Assembly (NCBI GenBank): GCA_003649845.1
Contig: QMTB01000104.1
Coordinates: forward strand, 1-5,651
DNA: 5,651 nt
Reading direction: 5' to 3'
Source: Thermoplasmata archaeon
Lineage (GTDB): Archaea; Thermoplasmatota; E2; DHVEG-1
Shown: positions 1 through 5,651 of the stretch, piece by piece
Layout of the letters: each line of letters begins with the position of its first letter
Position numbering within the stretch: the first letter of the stretch is position 1
Made by a program: the position numbers and the translations under genes
The notes under the pieces: generated by a model
The model's database searches: none
What the model was told of the DNA's origin: nothing
The model's input: only the letters and a program-made list of their open reading frames with translations

Positions 1-852
1 AAAAAAACTATTATTGCAAAAGTAGAATCTTTTTCAACTACCATAGTATCAAAACTTGAAACCTATGTGAAAGATTTCCCCAATATCGATGAACTACCAG
101 GTTTCCACAGAGAGATATTACGTATAAATATTGATGTTGATATTCTTAGAAGGTCTTTAGGATCCATCTATTGGGCTAGAAAAACTTGTGAAAAAATATT
201 TAAAACTCAGATTAGAAGTTTACGTAGATCAAATAATATAGAGTTCCTCATAAAGAAACAAAAAGAGATTTATGGTAGAATATCAAGTGTTGTAAAACAG
301 GTAGATGAATCACTCCATATAGTAATAGAGGCGAATTCTATATTAAATTCTATACCAAATATAGAAGATATACCAACGGTTGTAATAGCAGGATATCCAA
401 ATGTTGGTAAATCCTCTCTACTTAGAATGCTATCCAAGGCCAAACCAAAAATAGCTTCCTATCCTTTTACAACAACAGAGATTCATATAGGACATATGTA
501 TGTAGAACTCTCAAGACATCTATCTAGAAAGATTCAGATTATCGACACTCCAGGTCTCCTAGATAAACCTTTATTAGAGAGAAATCCTATTGAGAGACAA
601 GCTATAGCGGCATTAAAATATCTAGCTGATTTAATCATATTTTTGATTGATCCAACGGAAACCTGCGGCTATCCACTTTCCAATCAAAAAAATCTTCTCT
701 CCTCTATAAAAAAACTATTCTCATCAGATATAATTGTTGTTGAAACTAAAAGCGATATACATAAAACAACCTCTAAAAATCTCAAAGTTTCTTGTATAAC
801 AGGAGAAGGAATAGATAAACTTAGAGATACTGTCATTCATAGGTTTTCCTAG
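1..852 (+). CDS. NOG1-family GTPase (Obg-HflX superfamily), 5' end outside window
   Basis: Likely a ribosome-associated GTPase acting in large-subunit assembly, by family knowledge of NOG1/Obg proteins; cytoplasmic. The frame is open from base 1 with no stop, and its first 22 codons read as NOG1-type N-terminal helix, so the GTG at 67 is an internal valine and the true start lies upstream. Counting residues from base 1 (283 visible): helical NOG1 N-domain about 1-120 (FPNIDELPGFHREIL at 26-40), G1 GYPNVGKSS 131-139, G2 region YPFTTTEIHIG 154-164, G3 DTPG 182-185, G4 TKSD 249-252, G5 SCITGEG 264-270. The G4 asparagine is replaced by threonine. Archaeal members are usually about 330-350 residues, so perhaps 50 residues are missing. 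It ends in TAG, overlapping the convergent surface-protein gene by 20 bp. Family assignment is firm; the exact biological role is inferred. Confidence 0.92.
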   Translation, partial: KKTIIAKVESFSTTIVSKLETYVKDFPNIDELPGFHREILRINIDVDILRRSLGSIYWARKTCEKIFKTQIRSLRRSNNIEFLIKKQKEIYGRISSVVKQVDESLHIVIEANSILNSIPNIEDIPTVVIAGYPNVGKSSLLRMLSKAKPKIASYPFTTTEIHIGHMYVELSRHLSRKIQIIDTPGLLDKPLLERNPIERQAIAALKYLADLIIFLIDPTETCGYPLSNQKNLLSSIKKLFSSDIIVVETKSDIHKTTSKNLKVSCITGEGIDKLRDTVIHRFS

Positions 853-3800
853 ATTTAGGTTTAGAGGAATATCTTTTAAACAATTGTATACTTATACCTA
901 TAAATACGAAAACTAGTGCAATCATAGTTATTATCTCGAAGAATGGGAATATTATTACTCTAACATATTTCTCGCTTGATATATGATGTGTTCCAAGGTT
1001 ATCCCATGCTTCTATTCTAAAACTATAATATCCGCTGCCTTCAGGTGGTATAAAACTCCAAGCGAAGCTTCCATTTGTTAAATTTTCACCATATCTAGTC
1101 CAATTACTCCAAGTTTTATTATCTGGAGAGTATCTATAATATAACTGTAGTTTAGAAATTTCTGTTTCATTTACATGCACCCTTATAATAAATGTGTTAT
1201 CCCAGTGGAAACTATTGAAATCAGATATATCTGGATCAAAAGGAGTTGTTCTCTTTAAATCCTTTATGATCTTCATTGCATTACTCATACTCTCTGTTTC
1301 ATAGACGTTACCAAGAGTATCTGTTAATCTAAAATATATATAATAAGATTGATCCTCCAATAGTTGATTCCATTCATCTTCTGTTAGATTCCAAATAGGT
1401 GTAATAGTTTTATTATTAACATTATCCACAATGGTTTTCCATTCATTTATACCTTCAAAATTTAGCCTATATTCAACTTTATCAAGTTTATAGTCATCCT
1501 CAAATTTTACATCACTAAAAGTAGGGATCTCAGGTTCTGTGAATCTATATTCCAAGTTAAAAACAGGTTTATAAGGTGGATTAGGATCAAATAGAAATGC
1601 AACATCAGCTGTTCCAGGGAAATCTTCTGTATTATCGGCATTATCTATAGCTACACTGCATAACTCATATTCTCCACCATCATCTCTACCAATAGTGAAA
1701 TCCCATTCATAAGGCGAAGTAGGATCTGATTTAAATTTATGCCAGCTGGTTTCTCCTTTTTTACGATAATATAGGTCAACTGTTTTAATTCCACTTTCAT
1801 CATCAGCAGCATAAGCAGTTATATGTACAGGACTACTATTCGTTGCGCTAGGTACAGTATTATTTATATAGGAAGTAGGTTTGACTCTATCCATCGATAT
1901 ATTAAACCATTCTGAGTAATTACCATTCCCTGCCATATCCTCTATGTAGAATTGTATACTATTTGTAGAGATGATAGAGTTACTAAAAGATAGCTTTGAT
2001 ATATCTGCTGTTATAGTAACCTTTGAAGTTGTACCATTTCTACCAGTACATTCTGCATGTGCAGTATAGGTATGCCTACCAGATTGATCAGTATATTCTA
2101 CTGTGTACTCTGCTGATCCAACATTTATACCTGATACGTTACCTTTTGTACCAATATCTTTTGCTTCTATCTTACATACAGGAGTGGATGTGTTTGTATA
2201 CCTCGGTGAAAAGGTATCTGGATAAAAAACAGGTTTTGCTTCATCTCTGATAAATGTTATATTATGCCACTGTGAATATGTTTCATTACCACTAGTATCT
2301 TTTATACTAAATTGTATCTCCCAGTAGTTTTTAATTGGATCAGTAAAATTTAATAGTGAGAGATCCGCAGTGATCTTCTCTCTATCCTTTGTACCATTTA
2401 CACCTGTACAGCTCGCATTAATCCAATCAGATGTATGTTTCCCAGTAGAATTCGTATATTTAAAACGATACTTAGCGGTTTTCGGCTGGAGACCTATTTT
2501 CTTATTCTGTACATCTATGCTACATATAGGTGGTATACCTGAGAAACTAAAACTAGATTCATAGAATATAGTTCCATTTGCCTCCACTGGAAGCCCATAT
2601 GTTATCATCCAGTCATATAAAATAGCTTCACTAGATGTTGTATTAGCTTTAAAATCAGCTTTTAATTTTATAATCCTCTGATCCTTAATAGATTCTAGAG
2701 AAGAACCATTATGTAGATTATCCAATAGAACACGATTACTACTACTTAGTATACTAAAAGAAATATTGCTGTTAGTTGTAGTTGTCGTCGCATGGAACTT
2801 CTTCCACTCATAGCCTGGCAGTAGATGTATTGGGAGGGAGATCATATAACCAGTGTATTGCTCCCCTTCAGGAGTCTGTAGTTCTCCTCTACATACCATC
2901 ATACCATTTTCAAGACAATATATTAATAATCCATCTGTTGTAATTGGTGATGATACAACCGGTAGATTCTCTACAGTAGATATAACCCATTCTGTATCAC
3001 CATTAGATGCATTTATCGCATAGAATTTTCCATCTGGTGTACCTATATATATACTCCCATCTGCATATGTTGGAGAATTAGTTAGATAATTTCCAGATAA
3101 CCCTCTAGTATATATTGTTTTATTCCATAGTTCATTACCATCTACATCTATAGCGTATAGTATTCCATCTGGAGATGCAACAAATATTTTATCGCCATAT
3201 ACAGCTGGAGAAGCAGAACCTGCATATCTATAGGCGTCTGCTTGAGTATCTCCAATAGAGATATTCCATAGTATCTTTCCATTCTCTAGATTTAATGCTG
3301 TAAGCTGCGTATATGCAGTAAATGGTACAGTAGAAAGTTTTTTAGTTAAAACAAAAACCTTTCCATTATATATAACTGGTGATGTATATCCAATAGGTCC
3401 AATGTTTTTACTCCATATTTTTTTACCATTAGAATTTAAAGCAAAAATACTGTTACCAAGTAGGTTTTCACATCCTACTACTATAATATCTCCATCAACT
3501 GCAGGTGTACAAAAGCTAGCTGCAGGTAGATTATATTCCCATTGAAAAACACCTTCTGTATTTATACAAATAACTTTATTATTCCCACTGCTGAAATTGA
3601 ATTTATCTCCAACTTTATCCCACAAAGCAGAGTTACCACTCCAAGAGGTTATATACACTCTGCCATTATATATAACAGGTGATCCGGAGTAACATATAGC
3701 AGGTTCACTCGGATGGACGCTACTATAACTAAAACGCCATTTATATTGATTGGATAGAATATCTTTATCGTAAGCGTATATTTCATTTTCTATACCACCA

Positions 3801-5347
3801 CCCCTAGCTGATGTACCTGTTGCAACTACTATAATATCATCGTTAACTGCAGGCGTAGATGTAACATTATAATCAGGTATCTCTGAGGATGCAATCCATG
3901 GATTTGGAACTGCTAAACCATTATTTTTACGAGTGTCAAATGCATAGATCTTTCTTCCATCTTGAGAGATAATATATGCAATTTTACCCTTTACAACAGG
4001 GTTTCTCTGTTCTCCACCAACTGGTGTATTGGTATACCATCTAAGATAATTATTAGTTGCATTAGGGGCTTTACCTGGTGATGCCCTAGTATTGGCAGGG
4101 TTCTGTCCAGGAAGAGGCCAATCATACAGTGATTGTATTATATATGCTTTCTCATCTTCAATTAAAATATTCTTTTTTGATTCTATCCTCAGATCCGTTG
4201 AAAATAAATCCTTCCATTTATCTTCTTCATTCTGCCATGTTATACCCCAGCTGTTGATCGCTGGAGATACAGAAACATCAGTTGTATGCAATGTTGCTTT
4301 TATTATCAGTTTATAGTCAGTTGGAACATTTCTTATAGATACATAATTTATAGATCCATGAGTGTAGAAACCATTGGAGTTGCCTGGTAGGAAAGTATCT
4401 TCCACTAGTTTACTACCATTATCTGTTTCATATAAAAGTTGATATCTAATATATGTTTTAGCTTCTATCTGGTCTCTCCATATTAGATAGCCCCATTGTT
4501 TCACATTGGATACAGGAAGAGGAGGTTTTGAATAAACTTCTCCAGTTGTAGAATATCCTAATCCATGTACGGTTAATTCAATGTAATCTGTGAATAAAGC
4601 GCATTTCTTCGAAAACTCTGGAGTTGCAACCACGCATATATCAATATATTTATCTTTCGAAACCGGAAAATCTTCATTTAGTGTGAAATTCAACTCCAAT
4701 GGTTTATAATCATATGAACTATTAATATACATGTCATCTCCTTTAATCCACATTGGGATAAACTTACCATTAGGTTGCCAATAGTATAACTCTAACCCTG
4801 CGCAAGATTCAACTTCTCCATACCAATGGACCTTTATTTTATTAGCTTTAGTAAGATCATCTTTTATTTTAAATCTAAAATGATGAACCCATTTTAAAGT
4901 AGATTTCTTAGGGAATTGTAATAATGGGTATGTGTTTCCATCTTTACTAGCTATAGCAGGATATCCTATATTTCTATCTATCTCCTTCTCGTTTTTAAGC
5001 CATGTTATATTAACAGTTGGTGATAGATATGGTATAAATAAAAGCGTACTATAGGTATAAGCTCTATCATCTGAATCTCTAGTCCAATCTTGGAAATTAT
5101 ATGTATGCATATTAGATCCTTCTGGATTTAAAACAATCTTAGAATTTTTAATACTGCAGTTCGAAGATAATATGACGTCATCCTGAGAAAAACCGTCAAC
5201 GAAGTATACCCCATCATCCCAGTTTATATTATCTCCATTAGCTGAAATATTAGAAGAACTCAGAGATGAAGGAAGGATGGATAACAAGAAGGTTAATAGC
5301 ATAATAACAGAGATAATCCGTTTCTCCCGGAGATAAAACATATACAT
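833..5347 (-). CDS. Giant membrane-anchored surface protein with PQQ-like beta-propeller and Ig-like modules
   Basis: A 1504-residue predicted exported protein; function unknown, probably cell-envelope adhesion, binding or structure. Visible parts: signal peptide about 1-30 (KR, then a hydrophobic core IISVIMLLTFLLSILP); beta-rich region 40-265; beta-sandwich 266-373; eight propeller blades 440-821; second sandwich 821-918; two tandem cysteine-paired modules 936-1036 and 1045-1152; Ig-like modules 1158-1262, 1266-1363 and 1366-1463; transmembrane helix about 1464-1490; basic tail KRYSSKPKSRK. I count 36 Asn-X-Ser/Thr sequons. This predicts an outside body with a cytoplasmic C-terminus. The first ATG is preferred because GGGTGA sits 7 bases before it; a second ATG two codons on would be 13 bases away. 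No catalytic motif was recognised: the propeller resembles quinoprotein/BamB-type folds, but PQQ binding is not supported. It stands alone, divergent from a transposase and convergent with the GTPase gene. Confidence 0.93.
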   Translation of the reverse strand: MYMFYLREKRIISVIMLLTFLLSILPSSLSSSNISANGDNINWDDGVYFVDGFSQDDVILSSNCSIKNSKIVLNPEGSNMHTYNFQDWTRDSDDRAYTYSTLLFIPYLSPTVNITWLKNEKEIDRNIGYPAIASKDGNTYPLLQFPKKSTLKWVHHFRFKIKDDLTKANKIKVHWYGEVESCAGLELYYWQPNGKFIPMWIKGDDMYINSSYDYKPLELNFTLNEDFPVSKDKYIDICVVATPEFSKKCALFTDYIELTVHGLGYSTTGEVYSKPPLPVSNVKQWGYLIWRDQIEAKTYIRYQLLYETDNGSKLVEDTFLPGNSNGFYTHGSINYVSIRNVPTDYKLIIKATLHTTDVSVSPAINSWGITWQNEEDKWKDLFSTDLRIESKKNILIEDEKAYIIQSLYDWPLPGQNPANTRASPGKAPNATNNYLRWYTNTPVGGEQRNPVVKGKIAYIISQDGRKIYAFDTRKNNGLAVPNPWIASSEIPDYNVTSTPAVNDDIIVVATGTSARGGGIENEIYAYDKDILSNQYKWRFSYSSVHPSEPAICYSGSPVIYNGRVYITSWSGNSALWDKVGDKFNFSSGNNKVICINTEGVFQWEYNLPAASFCTPAVDGDIIVVGCENLLGNSIFALNSNGKKIWSKNIGPIGYTSPVIYNGKVFVLTKKLSTVPFTAYTQLTALNLENGKILWNISIGDTQADAYRYAGSASPAVYGDKIFVASPDGILYAIDVDGNELWNKTIYTRGLSGNYLTNSPTYADGSIYIGTPDGKFYAINASNGDTEWVISTVENLPVVSSPITTDGLLIYCLENGMMVCRGELQTPEGEQYTGYMISLPIHLLPGYEWKKFHATTTTTNSNISFSILSSSNRVLLDNLHNGSSLESIKDQRIIKLKADFKANTTSSEAILYDWMITYGLPVEANGTIFYESSFSFSGIPPICSIDVQNKKIGLQPKTAKYRFKYTNSTGKHTSDWINASCTGVNGTKDREKITADLSLLNFTDPIKNYWEIQFSIKDTSGNETYSQWHNITFIRDEAKPVFYPDTFSPRYTNTSTPVCKIEAKDIGTKGNVSGINVGSAEYTVEYTDQSGRHTYTAHAECTGRNGTTSKVTITADISKLSFSNSIISTNSIQFYIEDMAGNGNYSEWFNISMDRVKPTSYINNTVPSATNSSPVHITAYAADDESGIKTVDLYYRKKGETSWHKFKSDPTSPYEWDFTIGRDDGGEYELCSVAIDNADNTEDFPGTADVAFLFDPNPPYKPVFNLEYRFTEPEIPTFSDVKFEDDYKLDKVEYRLNFEGINEWKTIVDNVNNKTITPIWNLTEDEWNQLLEDQSYYIYFRLTDTLGNVYETESMSNAMKIIKDLKRTTPFDPDISDFNSFHWDNTFIIRVHVNETEISKLQLYYRYSPDNKTWSNWTRYGENLTNGSFAWSFIPPEGSGYYSFRIEAWDNLGTHHISSEKYVRVIIFPFFEIITMIALVFVFIGISIQLFKRYSSKPKSRKTYE
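878..958 (-). other. C-terminal transmembrane anchor of the surface protein
   Basis: Residues about 1464-1490 are strongly hydrophobic (IIFPFFEIITMIALVFVFIG). They are followed by KRYSSKPKSRKTYE, a basic tail that fits the positive-inside rule. Together with the N-terminal signal this gives a single-pass protein with nearly all its mass outside the cell. One acidic residue (E1471) lies near the outer edge of the helix. Confidence 0.88.
1889..2542 (-). repeat. Two tandem cysteine-paired beta modules within the surface protein
   Basis: Residues 936-1036 and 1045-1152 align clearly: CSID against CKIE, AKYRFKYTNSTGKHT against AEYTVEYTDQSGRHT, SCTGVNGT against ECTGRNGT, ITADLSLLNF against ITADISKLSF, and a shared Q-W/E-W-x-N-I ending followed by KP. 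Each copy has exactly two cysteines (942/980 and 1058/1100), fitting one disulfide per module. The copies are diverged, so the duplication is old rather than a recent DNA repeat. Ligand and fold family are not recognised beyond an Ig-like or fibronectin-like appearance. Confidence 0.75.
2885..4030 (-). repeat. Eight-blade PQQ-like propeller repeats within the surface protein
   Basis: Residues 440-821 contain eight copies of a strand pattern like SPV-x-x-G-x-I-Y-V, starting near residues 449, 498, 556, 614, 656, 713, 758 and 800. Most are followed by Y-A-hydrophobic-D/N, then a Gly and a Trp (for example ALNLENGKILW at 684-694 and AIDVDGNELW at 732-741). This is close to the tryptophan-docking motif A-x-D-x-x-x-G-x-x-x-W known from quinoproteins. 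The last blade (CLENGMMVCR) lacks the Trp but has two cysteines, 811 and 819. A closed eight-bladed propeller is inferred from the blade count. Confidence 0.8.
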
Positions 5348-5354
5348 ATATCTC

Positions 5355-5360
5355 TCACCC
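5355..5360 (-). promoter_or_regulatory. Shine-Dalgarno for the surface-protein gene
   Basis: On the minus strand the bases read GGGTGA, followed by 7 bases and then ATG at 5347. GGTGA matches the archaeal anti-Shine-Dalgarno at the 16S rRNA 3' end. It decides between the two close ATG codons (5347 and 5341) in favour of the upstream one. Confidence 0.7.
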
Positions 5361-5379
5361 TTTATAATTTAAATCTCGA

Positions 5380-5406
5380 TTTATATATCATTTATTTAAA
5401 TGTTTT
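5380..5406 (-). promoter_or_regulatory. Putative archaeal TATA-box promoter of the surface-protein gene
   Basis: Two TATA-like elements lie on the minus strand: TTTAAATAAA (5400-5391), preceded by the BRE-like purine stretch GAAAAC, and ATATATAAA (5388-5380). With the usual spacing of about 25 bases to the start site, the first would give a leader of roughly 20 nt that includes the Shine-Dalgarno. The second would start transcription at about the Shine-Dalgarno itself, so the first is slightly favoured. The surroundings are AT-rich, which makes chance matches likely. Confidence 0.4.
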
Positions 5407-5532
5407 CATGTTTTAAAGGTTTTACTCAACCTCTCTCCTCGTTTCTTTATAGCTAAATAGTTAATAAATATATTCTAATTCTTGCTGTGTTGAATAACTT
5501 TTAAGTTTCCCTTCAGCATTCCCTCATTTTGC

Positions 5533-5538
5533 AGGAGG
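5533..5538 (+). promoter_or_regulatory. Shine-Dalgarno of the transposase, inside a hairpin
   Basis: AGGAGG is a perfect Shine-Dalgarno core, ending 8 bases before ATG 5547. Its last four bases form part of the right arm of an 8-bp perfect inverted repeat (5518-5525 with 5535-5542) and its first two bases sit in the loop, so RNA folding would hide much of the site. Confidence 0.75.
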
Positions 5539-5546
5539 GAATTGGG

Positions 5547-5651
5547 ATGCAAAAGAAGAGGAATTGGAAAGAGTATAATGAAAAACTTGTACGGAGAGGA
5601 GAAATCTATCTCTCACTAGATTTCCTTGAGAATTGGGATGAGGAATTGGAT
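5547..5651 (+). CDS. Transposase N-terminus (archaeal IS5-like DDE type), 3' end outside window
   Basis: ATG at 5547 opens a frame that stays open for 35 codons to the window edge. It begins MQKKRNWKEYNEKLVRRGEI and continues to DFLENWDEELD. This pattern (RNW-x-x-YN-x-x-LVRRGE, then DFLE-x-WD-x-EL) is one I recognise from the N-termini of archaeal DDE transposases of the IS5/IS4-like superfamily; the catalytic residues lie beyond the window and cannot be checked. The start is supported by AGGAGG at 5533-5538 with 8-base spacing. The gene is divergent from the surface-protein gene, with 199 bp between their starts. The upstream sequence may contain the element's left end. Family assignment rests on memory of a short N-terminal pattern, so it is moderate; whether the element is intact is unknown. 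Confidence 0.65.
   Translation, partial: MQKKRNWKEYNEKLVRRGEIYLSLDFLENWDEELD

Larger units (their letters stand above)
5484..5651 (+). mobile_element. Probable left part of an insertion sequence, running out of the window
   Basis: The presence of a transposase start implies that an insertion element begins upstream of 5547. The left boundary is a guess: the AT-rich host-like sequence gives way near 5484 to GCTGTGTTGAATAAC, a plausible terminal repeat about 60 bases before the start codon. Without the right end, neither the inverted repeat nor a target duplication can be confirmed. Weak TATA-like stretches at 5463-5472 and 5498-5505 could drive the transposase; neither is convincing. Confidence 0.4.

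Noticed and set aside
67..69. GTG as the start of the GTPase gene
   Set aside because: The frame is open back to base 1, and codons 1-66 read as NOG1-like N-terminal helix (KVESFSTTIVSKLETYV), so GTG 67 is an internal valine. No Shine-Dalgarno precedes it.
2023..2250. 75-codon plus-strand open frame
   Set aside because: It lies wholly antisense to the surface-protein gene, with low-complexity Tyr/Leu composition caused by the opposite-strand codons; no family pattern.
2370..2564. 64-codon plus-strand open frame
   Set aside because: Antisense shadow of the surface-protein gene with no ribosome-binding site or recognisable domain.
2885..4030. Active PQQ-dependent dehydrogenase
   Set aside because: The blades carry the structural Trp-docking pattern, but I see no vicinal cysteine pair, no calcium-site/catalytic Asp set, no haem CXXCH and no enzyme-like context; a binding or structural propeller is the safer reading.
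4092..4316. 74-codon plus-strand open frame
   Set aside because: Antisense shadow of the surface-protein gene; no motif or ribosome-binding site.
5417..5432. Short inverted repeat AGGTT-TTACTC-AACCT as an operator
   Set aside because: Only 5 bp per arm with no extension; expected by chance in this much AT-rich sequence.
5540..5650. Repeated AATTGGGATG (5540, 5631) and GAGGAATTGGA (5558, 5640)
   Set aside because: The spacings differ (91 and 82 bases) and fall in the coding start in different frames; better explained by similar codons for Asn-Trp and Glu-Glu than by binding-site repeats.

Overview
The window looks archaeal. It is AT-rich, uses many ATA isoleucine and AGA/AGG arginine codons, encodes a NOG1-type GTPase, and carries a very large secreted protein with a dense load of Asn-X-Ser/Thr sequons, a quinoprotein-like propeller, Ig-like modules and a C-terminal membrane anchor. 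That combination is common in euryarchaea such as Thermoplasmata-like lineages. The exact lineage is inference; there is no rRNA or other marker here.

Layout. Positions 1-852 (+) hold the 3' part of a NOG1/Obg-superfamily GTPase gene, whose reading frame is already open at base 1. Its 3' end overlaps by 20 bp, tail to tail, the end of a 4.5-kb gene on the opposite strand (833-5347, -). That gene encodes a 1504-residue membrane-anchored surface protein: signal peptide, N-terminal beta-rich region, an eight-bladed PQQ-like propeller flanked by two similar beta-sandwich modules, two tandem cysteine-paired modules, three Ig-like modules and a C-terminal transmembrane anchor. A strongly placed Shine-Dalgarno and AT-rich TATA-like elements lie just upstream (5348-5406).

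Positions 5348-5546 are intergenic between divergent genes. The right edge (5547-5651, +) is the first 35 codons of an apparent archaeal DDE transposase, so an insertion sequence probably begins around 5480-5490 and runs out of the window. Its Shine-Dalgarno lies in an 8-bp perfect hairpin.

The genes do not form an evident pathway. The GTPase is a ribosome-assembly housekeeping factor, the large gene is a cell-surface protein, and the transposase is mobile. No defence system, CRISPR array or RNA gene is visible. The most notable items are the modular build of the surface protein and the hairpin over the transposase ribosome-binding site.
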